DNA from: Chromatiales bacterium
GTDB taxonomy: Bacteria; Pseudomonadota; Gammaproteobacteria; Chromatiales; Chromatiaceae
DNA: 5,192 nucleotides
Assembly (NCBI GenBank): GCA_022360595.1
Contig: JAKSCN010000078.1
Location: forward strand, 1 to 5,192
Direction of reading: 5' to 3'
Shown: in pieces, positions 1 to 5,192 of the stretch
Numbering within the stretch: position 1 is the first letter of the stretch
Layout: each line of letters starts with the position of its first letter
Position numbers and translations under genes: made by a program
The notes under the pieces: generated by a model
Database searches by the model: none
Told to the model about the DNA's origin: nothing
What the model saw: only the letters and a program-made list of their open reading frames with translations

Positions 1-482
1 GCTTCGGCAAAGCCCATGTTGGCGATGTCGTTGTCGCGCAGGTTGATCTCTGCCGGGCTGCCGGCCCCCTCCACCAGAATATACGGGTAGCGTCGGCTGA
101 GCCGCTGGTGGCTCTCCAGCACGGCGGGGAGCACCGTCGGTTTGTAGTTGTGATAGCCCCAGGCCTCCAGGTTATTGGCCGCTGCTTTGCCGTGCACAAT
201 CACCTGACAGCCGCTGTCGGTGTTGGGCTTGAGCAGTACCGGGTTCATGTCCACATGGGGCTCCAGTCCGGCTGCCTGGGCCTGCACCGCCTGGGCTCGG
301 CCGATCTCGCCACCTTCCGGTGTTACTGCGCTGTTGAGTGCCATGTTTTGGGGTTTGAACGGTGCGACTGAGAGTCCCCGCTGTCTGTAGACACGACATA
401 GGGCCGCGACCAGCGTGCTTTTACCGGCATCGGAGGTGGTGCCCTGAATCATCAGGGTCTGGCTTGAGGGGTTACTACTCAT
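1..482 (-). CDS. cobQ: Cobyric acid synthase, N-terminal part (runs off window)
   Basis: Glutamine-dependent amidotransferase that amidates side-chain carboxylates at positions b, d, e and g of adenosylcobyrinic acid a,c-diamide to give adenosylcobyric acid, in the cytoplasm. I translated 160 codons from the ATG at 482-480; two bases remain at the edge. Visible are the N-terminal P-loop-type motif GTTSDAGKST (residues 14-23), the family hallmark FKPQNMALNS (42-51), the GEIGRAQAVQAQAAG stretch (57-71), NPVLLKP (79-85) and VEGAGSPAEINL (136-147). These are all diagnostic of CobQ/CbiP and fit the dethiobiotin-synthetase-like ATP-binding domain. The glutaminase domain is outside the window; the family is usually about 480-500 residues, so roughly a third is seen. 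The start overlaps the btuD stop as ATGA, and no strong Shine-Dalgarno precedes it, so it is probably translated by coupling. CobB/CbiA is the main lookalike, but the FKPQNMALNS motif favours CobQ. Confidence 0.95.
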   Translation of the reverse strand, partial: MSSNPSSQTLMIQGTTSDAGKSTLVAALCRVYRQRGLSVAPFKPQNMALNSAVTPEGGEIGRAQAVQAQAAGLEPHVDMNPVLLKPNTDSGCQVIVHGKAAANNLEAWGYHNYKPTVLPAVLESHQRLSRRYPYILVEGAGSPAEINLRDNDIANMGFAE

Positions 483-1258
483 TGGTCAACACGTATCCAG
501 GGGAGATGCAGCGGTGAGCCGCTATCTTCAGGTGTTCGTAGGGCGATGTTGTAGACCTGGCGCAGGTTCTCTTCACTGAGGACAGCTTCAGGAGTGTCAT
601 CGGCCACCTTTTGCCCTTTGTTCAGCAGGATCAGACGGTCACAGAAGTGGGCGGCGAGACTCAGGTCGTGCAGCACCACAATGGTTGAGCCGCCAGCCTG
701 GCAGTGGTTGGCGAACAGGGCCATCACCTCCAGTTGATGGGCGGGGTCGAGGGCCGCGACCGGCTCATCGGCGAGCAGGATTGTGGGCTCTACCGCCAGT
801 GCACGGGCCAGCAGTACGCGCATACGCTCGCCACCGGAGAGGGTGGTGAAGACCCGGTCGCGCAGGGAGTTAACATCGGTATTGATCATCGCCTGCTCAA
901 CAATCTGCTGATCGGTACCGCTCAAGCGCTGCCAACTACTCAGGTGTGGTGTGCGGCCAAGCTGCACCAGGCGCTCCACCTGAATGGGCCAGTGGGCGGC
1001 GGCCTCCTGAGCGAGGTAGGCGATCTGGCGGCCACGTTGATTCGGCGGGATGCTGTTGAGTGGCTGGTTATCCAGTCGCACTTCACCAGCACTGGCGCTC
1101 AGCAGGCCGATGAGAATCTTCAGCAGCGTCGATTTACCGGCACCGTTGGGACCGATCAACCCCAGCATTTCACCCGGTTGAAGGGTGATATCCACTTGGT
1201 CGAGAATGGCGCGCCCATCCAACGCCAAACTGATGCCGTTTCCTTGGAGCAGGCTCAT
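479..1258 (-). CDS. btuD: Vitamin B12 ABC transporter ATP-binding protein
   Basis: Cytoplasmic ATPase subunit of the corrinoid importer, driving substrate passage through BtuC. It has 259 residues, usual for the FecE/BtuD type. All nucleotide-binding motifs are intact: Walker A GPNGAGKST (36-44), Q-loop Gln84 (IAYLAQ), ABC signature LSGGE (140-144), Walker B ILLADE (160-165), D-loop AALD (168-171) and switch His197 (VVLHD). The ATG at 1258 overlaps the btuC stop (ATGA) and is preceded by a perfect AGGAGG eight bases upstream, so the start is secure. The stop overlaps the cobQ start in the same way. By sequence alone it could serve heme or a ferric siderophore, since the family is shared. The neighbouring btuB, cobO and cobQ make B12 the best call. 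Confidence 0.93.
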   Translation of the reverse strand: MSLLQGNGISLALDGRAILDQVDITLQPGEMLGLIGPNGAGKSTLLKILIGLLSASAGEVRLDNQPLNSIPPNQRGRQIAYLAQEAAAHWPIQVERLVQLGRTPHLSSWQRLSGTDQQIVEQAMINTDVNSLRDRVFTTLSGGERMRVLLARALAVEPTILLADEPVAALDPAHQLEVMALFANHCQAGGSTIVVLHDLSLAAHFCDRLILLNKGQKVADDTPEAVLSEENLRQVYNIALRTPEDSGSPLHLPWIRVDQ

Positions 1259-2280
1259 AGCTGGGTCCTCCTGGTCTTCAGGATGAGATAGAGGAAGAAG
1301 GGGGCGCCAACCAGTGAGGTGAGTACGCCCACTTTTATCTCGGTGCCGGCCGGAAATAGGCGTACTGCAATATCGGCGGTCAGCAGCATCACCGCGCCGC
1401 CCAGTGCGCTGACGGAGATCAGCCGTCCCGGCATATAACCGACAAGTGGTCGCAGTAGATGGGGCACCACGAGCCCGACGAAACCGATGGCGCCGGTGAT
1501 CGATACGGCTGAACCGACAGCCAGGGCAACAGCCAGAAACAGCCGCCAGCGCAGCCGTTCAACATTGATGCCCATGGAGTAAGCGGTCTCTTCGCCTAGG
1601 GTGAGGGCGTCCAGAGAGCGGGTGGAGCCGAGCACCAGTAGCCAGCCGAGCAGAGTGCCTGGGAGCATGATCCAGAGGTGATCAAGGCTGTGGTTGGCCA
1701 CTGAGCCGAGCATCCAGAGGACGATTTCACGAACGGCATAGGGACTGGGGGCCAGATTGAGCAGCAGAGAGATCATCGCCAGGGCGAGGGAGTTGATAGC
1801 CACTCCGGCCAGGATCAGGGTGACGATAGAGGCGTCTCGGCCTGCCAACAGATAGACCAGTAACAGCGCCAGCAGCGAACCGAGCATCCCCCCCAGAGGC
1901 AGTGCCGGCCAGAACAGGCTGCTGAACCCAAAGTAGAGAACAAAGACCGCGCCCAGTGCCGCACCGCTGGAGCTACCCACCAAGCCGGGGCTGGCCAGGG
2001 GGTTGCGCAGTAATCCCTGCATGATGGCGCCGCACATGCCGAGCGTCGCGCCAGCCAGAGCCGCAATCAAAGCTCTTGGAAGACGCACCTCGGTGAGGAT
2101 AATGGCGATCACCGACTGGTTATTCTGCAGGCTGTCGCTAATCGCTTTGAGTACCGGGATGGGGTTACTGCCGATAAATAGTGATGTCACTATCAGTCCG
2201 GTCAGCAACAGGCTTAATAGTGCAATCAGTTTGCCTTGCGGCATCTCTATGCGGCTGGCTGTGTCTAACTTCTGGGTCAT
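1255..2280 (-). CDS. btuC: Vitamin B12 ABC transporter permease (FecCD family)
   Basis: Inner membrane permease, working as a dimer with two BtuD and docking BtuF. From the ATG at 2280 it has 341 residues, close to the usual 320-350, and is strongly hydrophobic through most of its length, consistent with the ten-helix FecCD fold. Hallmarks are RLPR (66-69), MQGLLRNPLASPGLVG (87-102), GAIGFVGLVVPHLLR (263-277), and near the C-terminus KVGVLTSLVGAPFF. The frame stays open upstream to a TTG at 2328, but that would overlap btuF by 44 bases and add a basic, non-conserved tail (MSRPLRSWRR). I prefer the ATG, which lies 4 bases after the btuF stop with a GGAG 11 bases before it. The last codons, Arg-Arg encoded by AGG AGG, double as the btuD ribosome binding site. 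Substrate specificity is inferred from context; other members carry heme or siderophores. Confidence 0.93.
   Translation of the reverse strand: MTQKLDTASRIEMPQGKLIALLSLLLTGLIVTSLFIGSNPIPVLKAISDSLQNNQSVIAIILTEVRLPRALIAALAGATLGMCGAIMQGLLRNPLASPGLVGSSSGAALGAVFVLYFGFSSLFWPALPLGGMLGSLLALLLVYLLAGRDASIVTLILAGVAINSLALAMISLLLNLAPSPYAVREIVLWMLGSVANHSLDHLWIMLPGTLLGWLLVLGSTRSLDALTLGEETAYSMGINVERLRWRLFLAVALAVGSAVSITGAIGFVGLVVPHLLRPLVGYMPGRLISVSALGGAVMLLTADIAVRLFPAGTEIKVGVLTSLVGAPFFLYLILKTRRTQL
1267..1272 (-). promoter_or_regulatory. btuD ribosome binding site inside btuC
   Basis: A perfect AGGAGG sits eight bases before the btuD ATG. It is formed by the two consecutive AGG arginine codons near the btuC C-terminus (K-T-R-R-T-Q-L). 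It fixes the btuD start and, with the ATGA overlap, points to efficient coupled translation of permease and ATPase. Confidence 0.85.
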
Positions 2281-2284
2281 GCTG

Positions 2285-3124
2285 CTATTGTCTCCGCACC
2301 TTCGCCAGCTTCTCAATGGCCTCGACAATCATTGGGCCGCCGCAGATCCAGTAGCGGTATTCGATGTTAATAAGCGTCTTTCCTTTGGTCACCTTTTTTA
2401 GCGCTGGGTGGTTGATCTGTTGTTGTGCCAGGGAGGTGGTTCCCGGTGCATAGGCCGAGGTGAATAGTTGTACCGGTTTCGCCTGGAGGACGGTCTCCAG
2501 ATCAATGGCGCCATAACCGATGACACCGTACTCGGCGGATATATTACGCCAGCCGGTCAGTTTCAGCGCTTCGTCATGAAGTGTTTTTAGTCCGCTGGTG
2601 TAGCCTCTTGGTTGATAGAAGAGGGCAGGTAAAGGCTCACCCTGAATATCGTTGGTTATCTCCGCAATGCGCCGGTCCATATCGGCGATTAGCGCCTCGC
2701 CTTCCGGTTCCCGTTCCAGCAGCTTGGCCATCTGACGAATATTGCTGCGGATACCGGCGATGCTCTCGGTGGTGGCGAAGGCCTCTACCCGGTAGCCGAG
2801 GTGCCGCAGTATTTCTGTGTTTTTCTGGCGATTGAATTGGCTTACCAGGATCAGATCAGGTTCCAGGGCGATCAGCTCTTCGGTGGTGCCGTAGTTAATG
2901 GGATAGCCTTTAGCCTGCTCGGCCATGTACGAGCCTTCGCGATCCAGGGCAAGATGGGAGATGGAGGCGATCTGCTCTGGGGCCGCAAGCATCAACAGCA
3001 GCTGATCGGTGCAGAGATTGGCCGATGCCACCCGCTGCGGTGGAGCCGCATGAGCACCAGTCACAACACAAAAGGTGAGTAGTCCCAAAATGGCTTGTCG
3101 CCAAGCTGACCGGAGACCAGACAC
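2285..3124 (-). CDS. btuF: Periplasmic corrinoid-binding protein of the B12 importer (BtuF-like)
   Basis: Substrate-binding protein expected to capture corrinoid in the periplasm and deliver it to BtuCD. It has 279 residues. A Sec signal peptide is clear: basic n-region (R5-R9), hydrophobic core about 11-22, and AHA|A cleavage after residue 26. The mature protein starts with the class III binding-protein pattern RVASANLCTDQLLL (31-44) and contains YGTTEELIALEPDLIL, typical of the COG0614 (FepB/BtuF) family. Cys38 and Cys261 are the only cysteines of the mature chain. The start is GTG, directly abutting the cobO stop (TAA then GTG), supported by GGTGGAG ending six bases upstream inside the last cobO codons and by the signal peptide beginning there. 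Overall similarity to E. coli BtuF appears low by eye, and the family also includes heme and siderophore binders, so the B12 role rests mainly on the operon. Confidence 0.85.
   Translation of the reverse strand: MSGLRSAWRQAILGLLTFCVVTGAHAAPPQRVASANLCTDQLLLMLAAPEQIASISHLALDREGSYMAEQAKGYPINYGTTEELIALEPDLILVSQFNRQKNTEILRHLGYRVEAFATTESIAGIRSNIRQMAKLLEREPEGEALIADMDRRIAEITNDIQGEPLPALFYQPRGYTSGLKTLHDEALKLTGWRNISAEYGVIGYGAIDLETVLQAKPVQLFTSAYAPGTTSLAQQQINHPALKKVTKGKTLINIEYRYWICGGPMIVEAIEKLAKVRRQ
2292..2295 (-). promoter_or_regulatory. Probable btuC ribosome binding site
   Basis: GGAG lies 11 bases before the ATG at 2280, slightly further than ideal, within the last codons of btuF. It supports the ATG over the upstream TTG at 2328 as the btuC start. 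Confidence 0.5.
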
Positions 3125-3739
3125 TTAGAACTCCACCCCGGGCTGGGCCTTGATGCCGGATTGAAAGGCGTGTTTCTGCAGTCCCATTTCGGTGACTGTG
3201 TCGGCGAAGTCGATCAGTTCGGCTGGCGCACCACGACCGGTGATGATCACGTGCTGCATGGGCGGTCTGTTTGAGAGTCCTTCAATGACTGTCTCTACGG
3301 TCAGATAGCGCTCTTTCAGGACGATGTTGAGTTCATCAAAAATGACCAGTCCCAGTTCGGGATTCTGCAGCATTTGCAGTGCCTTTTGCCAGGCTTTAGT
3401 CGCACTGGCGATATCCTGCTCTCTGTTCTGGGTCTCCCAGGTAAAGCCGTCGCCCATGACGTGATAATCCACGTTGGGATGGGCGCTGAAGAAACGCTCT
3501 TCTCCGGTTGTACCTGAGCCTTTAATAAACTGGATGACACCCGCTTTCATGTCGTGTCCAAGCGCACGGGCCAGTACACCAAACGCGGCACTGCTTTTGC
3601 CTTTACCGTTGCCGGTGTTGACCAGTACGATACCGCGCTCCTGCTGGGCGCTGCGGATCTTCTCATCCACTATCGCTTTTTTACGCGCCATTCTGGCCTG
3701 GTGTCTGTCGTTTTTATCTTGCACGGTTTTTTCACTCAT
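3125..3739 (-). CDS. cobO: Corrinoid adenosyltransferase (CobO/BtuR/CobA type)
   Basis: Transfers the 5'-deoxyadenosyl group from ATP to the reduced cobalt of cob(I)yrinic acid a,c-diamide or cob(I)alamin, in the cytoplasm, serving both synthesis and salvage. It has 204 residues, near the family's usual ~195-205. Visible are the P-loop TGNGKGKSSAAFG (42-54), a Walker B-like VIFDELN, the VIITGRGAP segment, the FADTVTEM helix, and the C-terminal KHAFQSGIKAQPGVEF, which parallels the end of E. coli BtuR (KHAF.AG.KAQ.G). The charged N-terminus (residues 1-35, many K/R/E/D) precedes the P-loop as in this family. The ATG at 3739 lies 19 bases after the tonB stop with only a weak AGG upstream. Its place between receptor and transporter genes suggests imported corrinoids are adenosylated on arrival. 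It is clearly not of the unrelated PduO or EutT types. Confidence 0.95.
   Translation of the reverse strand: MSEKTVQDKNDRHQARMARKKAIVDEKIRSAQQERGIVLVNTGNGKGKSSAAFGVLARALGHDMKAGVIQFIKGSGTTGEERFFSAHPNVDYHVMGDGFTWETQNREQDIASATKAWQKALQMLQNPELGLVIFDELNIVLKERYLTVETVIEGLSNRPPMQHVIITGRGAPAELIDFADTVTEMGLQKHAFQSGIKAQPGVEF
3131..3137 (-). promoter_or_regulatory. btuF ribosome binding site inside cobO
   Basis: GGTGGAG ends six bases before the GTG start of btuF and lies in the final Gly-Val-Glu codons of cobO. It is the main reason, with the signal peptide, for accepting a GTG start that touches the cobO stop codon. Confidence 0.7.
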
Positions 3740-3758
3740 AGTCGGCTTTTGCCTGGGT

Positions 3759-4721
3759 TTAACTTTTTTCCAGGCGATAGGTGATAGGCAGTTTTAGCTC
3801 CAAGGCGCGATCGATTGCTTGTGCCTGTTGGACAGTGACACGGCCAATCTGCTCCAGAGTTTTACGGGCATTTCGATCGAGGATGCCATGCCCCGAGCTG
3901 GTTAGCACAACAATTTCATCGATCAGGCCGTCGCGTTGCACAGTGAACTGCAGTGTTACCGTTCCCTGCAGCCCCCGACGTTGTGCCAGGCGCGGGTAGC
4001 GGAAATGGTGTCGCAGCTGCTGTTCCAGCCAGAGGGTGATCAGCTTATCGGTTTGGGGCTCGATTGCTCTCTTCTCAGGCAGAGGTGCAGTAGTGGCTGT
4101 TTTTGTAGCAGGCTTTGTTGAAGGCAAGCTGGTAGCTATGGGTTCAGGCCTGTTTTTGGGTGTTGTTTCGGCGACCTGCTTCTCTACCTGGCTTGTTTTA
4201 GTTTTGGCTTCGGCGCTGGGTTTAGATGAAGGTGTTTTTTTAGCGACGCGCTCTGCTTTTTTATTGTTCTTTTGAGGCTCAGCACGCTTTGGGGGCAGAG
4301 GCTTTTGGTTGGCTACCTTGGGTTTTGTTTTGCTCTTCTTAGATGGCTCTTTGACTTGAACGACCTGAGGTTTACTCGGCTGTGGGTCAACGAACTTTTT
4401 AGCTGTTGCTGTTGGATTGCTCTCTTCTGCAATTTCTACGGTTTGCTCCGTTGTAGGTTCGGCGGGCTTAGCCTCTTCTTTTTCATTTTCAGAAGGTGGC
4501 TTGGCAGGTGGTTGTACCTGTTCGGTAACCGGTCTCTGCTCAGGCTGCTTGGTAACCAAGGTAAGATTGATCGCCCGCGGTTGATTGGCGGCCAGGTGTA
4601 TGGGGGCTTCCGGCTGGGGCTGCCATGCAGCGAACAGTCCTGCATGGAGTAAACCGGAGCCGAGCAGGGCCAGCAACAGGCGTTGCGGGAGTCTATGTTG
4701 CTGGCCCTGTTCCTGACTCAT
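3759..4721 (-). CDS. tonB: TonB-family energy transducer, probably dedicated to BtuB
   Basis: Inner membrane protein that spans the periplasm and passes proton-motive-force energy from ExbB/ExbD to outer membrane receptors. It has 320 residues in three parts. Residues about 11-33 are a single membrane anchor carrying the S-x3-H pattern (Ser22, His26) typical of TonB anchors. Residues about 34-220 are a low-complexity linker rich in Pro, Lys, Glu, Ala and Thr, expected to be extended. Residues about 227-320 are the TonB C-terminal domain, with YP (242-243), AQRRGLQGTVTLQF, and SSGHGILDRNA (275-285). The ATG at 4721 is 8 bases after the btuB stop; an ATG at 4729 in another frame meets TGA after three codons. 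There is no clear Shine-Dalgarno, so coupling to btuB is likely. No exbB or exbD is present, so it must use partners encoded elsewhere. Adjacency to btuB suggests, but does not prove, a B12-specific role. Confidence 0.93.
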   Translation of the reverse strand: MSQEQGQQHRLPQRLLLALLGSGLLHAGLFAAWQPQPEAPIHLAANQPRAINLTLVTKQPEQRPVTEQVQPPAKPPSENEKEEAKPAEPTTEQTVEIAEESNPTATAKKFVDPQPSKPQVVQVKEPSKKSKTKPKVANQKPLPPKRAEPQKNNKKAERVAKKTPSSKPSAEAKTKTSQVEKQVAETTPKNRPEPIATSLPSTKPATKTATTAPLPEKRAIEPQTDKLITLWLEQQLRHHFRYPRLAQRRGLQGTVTLQFTVQRDGLIDEIVVLTSSGHGILDRNARKTLEQIGRVTVQQAQAIDRALELKLPITYRLEKS

Positions 4722-4729
4722 GGTGTCAT

Positions 4730-5146
4730 CTATTGCGGTTGATAGGCGAGTGAGATAAACAGCTCGCTGCCGGGCAGGGCAAAGCCGTCAGAGGTCTCAT
4801 AATCGCGATCAAAAAGGTTATTGACGGTACCACGCAGTTGCCACTCCTTGTTCAGACGATAACTGGCGCGCAGTCCAACGGTAGCGTAACCACCTAGCTT
4901 AATGGTGTTGCCCGGGTCGTTCCAACGATGACCTTCAGCCACCAGCGTGCCGCCCAATGTCCACTTGCCGAAATCGCGATCCAGATCCACCCTGGCTGAA
5001 CGTTTAGCCCGTTTTGCCAAGGTGTTGCCGGTACGCTCATCTTCCGGGTTCAGCAGATTGATGGTGACCTGACTATCCCAACCCATTAGGGTGGTGCGTG
5101 CTTCAAGCTCCAGGCCGGTAATTTCGGCTCTATCCTGCCTGGGTGA
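4730..5146 (-). CDS. btuB: TonB-dependent vitamin B12 receptor, C-terminal fragment
   Basis: C-terminal end of the outer membrane beta-barrel that binds cobalamin and imports it with TonB energy. The open frame gives 138 residues before the stop TAG at 4732-4730. It contains AEITGLELEA, matching the ARIKGVEA region of E. coli BtuB, then LAKRAKRSARVDLD, matching its LLRRAKQQVKYQLD, and NNLFDRDYETSDGF, matching its ANLFDKDYETVYGY, with alternating barrel-strand patterns between. The native sequence seems to hold up to about 5137 (DRAEITG). Three codons beyond that agreement the frame meets TAA at 5149-5147. About 450 residues, including plug and signal peptide, are therefore missing. The upstream bases look like unrelated DNA, so this is a fragment cut by a join, not a short gene; the Met at 5086 is internal. 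The chain ends YQPQ, not in the Phe or Trp usual for barrel proteins. It is first in the visible operon, followed by tonB. Confidence 0.88.
   Translation of the reverse strand, partial: SPRQDRAEITGLELEARTTLMGWDSQVTINLLNPEDERTGNTLAKRAKRSARVDLDRDFGKWTLGGTLVAEGHRWNDPGNTIKLGGYATVGLRASYRLNKEWQLRGTVNNLFDRDYETSDGFALPGSELFISLAYQPQ
5132..5146. other. Apparent chimeric junction inside btuB
   Basis: Here the btuB-like frame loses its family match and a different frame carries the retroelement-like peptide. On the minus strand the junction reads CACCCAGGCAGGATA, with CAGG directly repeated, so a few bases could belong to either side and the exact breakpoint cannot be placed. Neither side continues sensibly past it: the btuB frame meets TAA at 5149-5147 and the other frame meets TAG at 5132-5130. 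Confidence 0.55.
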
Positions 5147-5192
5147 TTAGACGCTTCAGTTCCTCAAAGGCTGTTTGCTGCTCTTTACCCCA
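5133..5192 (-). mobile_element. Possible Ty3/Gypsy-type retrotransposon pol fragment (edge of window)
   Basis: Read from the window edge, the minus strand gives WGKEQQTAFEELKRLITQA, then Gly and TAG (5132-5130). The W-x-x-E-x-Q-x-A-F-x-x-L-K pattern is what I recall for the segment following the reverse transcriptase catalytic core in Ty3/Gypsy retroelement polyproteins, where it is normally followed by a-P-v-L. Here the match stops after ITQA, where the sequence turns into btuB in another frame. Such elements are eukaryotic, so this would be foreign DNA joined to a bacterial gene, most simply an assembly or library chimera with host DNA. Only 19 residues support the call, and a chance helical peptide cannot be excluded. 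Confidence 0.45.

Noticed and set aside
704..1291. Long plus-strand open frame (195 codons) opposite btuD
   Set aside because: It is the antisense shadow of btuD, whose motifs are complete. Its translation shows no recognisable domain and no coherent membrane or signal pattern.
2281..2328. TTG at 2328 as the btuC start
   Set aside because: It would overlap btuF by 44 bases and add a basic tail not seen in FecCD permeases. The ATG at 2280 has better spacing and a GGAG upstream.
2003..2401. Plus-strand open frame across the btuC/btuF boundary
   Set aside because: It overlaps two well-supported minus-strand genes and shows no family features.
3740..3758. Small GGC-AAAA-GCC hairpin before cobO
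   Set aside because: The stem has only three base pairs, too weak to propose a regulatory role.
3755..3772. A-run near the end of tonB as a frameshift slippery site or terminator
   Set aside because: The minus-strand heptamer AAAAAAG is not in the phase required for -1 slippage, and the run is A-rich on the coding strand, not a U-tract after a hairpin.
4036..4652. Plus-strand open frames rich in Leu/Phe/Gly opposite the tonB linker
   Set aside because: The apparent hydrophobic peptides arise from antisense reading of Lys/Glu/Pro-rich codons. There is no plausible gene context or start signal.
4730..5086. A stand-alone 118-residue gene starting at the Met at 5086
   Set aside because: The family match continues upstream of this Met (AEITGLELEARTTL), so the Met is internal to btuB.
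1..5192. Cobalamin riboswitch, CRISPR array, tRNA or insertion sequence ends
   Set aside because: I looked for these and saw none. Coding sequence fills the window up to about 5146, and gaps between genes are 19 bases or less.

Overview
The window looks like a piece of a gammaproteobacterial chromosome, or a metagenome contig from one. It has a two-membrane cell plan (a TonB-dependent outer membrane receptor, TonB and a periplasmic binding protein), and the products resemble proteobacterial cobalamin (vitamin B12) proteins. I cannot name the species. Every supported gene lies on the minus strand, so transcription runs from high to low coordinates. The genes are packed without meaningful spacers, as in a single operon.

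Layout in transcription order: btuB, the C-terminal end of the B12 outer membrane receptor (about 5146-4730); a dedicated tonB-type energy transducer (4721-3759); cobO/btuR, corrinoid adenosyltransferase (3739-3125); btuF-like periplasmic binding protein (3124-2285); btuC permease (2280-1255); btuD ATPase (1258-479); and the first 160 codons of cobQ/cbiP, cobyric acid synthase (482-1), which runs off the window. Junctions are 8 bp, 19 bp, 0 bp, 4 bp, then two ATGA overlaps of 4 bp. This indicates a polycistronic message with translational coupling. There is no non-coding stretch of any size, so promoters, a cobalamin riboswitch or terminators, if present, lie outside.

Together the genes form a full corrinoid import route plus intracellular processing. 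BtuB binds the corrinoid outside, TonB powers its passage, BtuF carries it through the periplasm, and BtuCD pumps it into the cytoplasm. CobO then adds the adenosyl ligand and CobQ amidates the corrin ring side chains. The presence of CobQ means the cell can at least work on incomplete corrinoids, and may have the whole pathway.

The main anomaly is at the right edge. The btuB reading frame is continuous and convincing from 4730 up to about 5137, then hits an in-frame TAA at 5149-5147, roughly 450 residues short of a complete receptor. The last ~57 bases read, in another frame, as a peptide (WGKEQQTAFEELKRLITQA) resembling the segment just after the reverse transcriptase catalytic core in Ty3/Gypsy-type retrotransposon polyproteins. 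The simplest explanation is a chimeric join between bacterial and eukaryotic (possibly host) DNA at about 5132-5146. I see no sign of a new defence or mobile system; the rest is a coherent, recognisable B12 locus.
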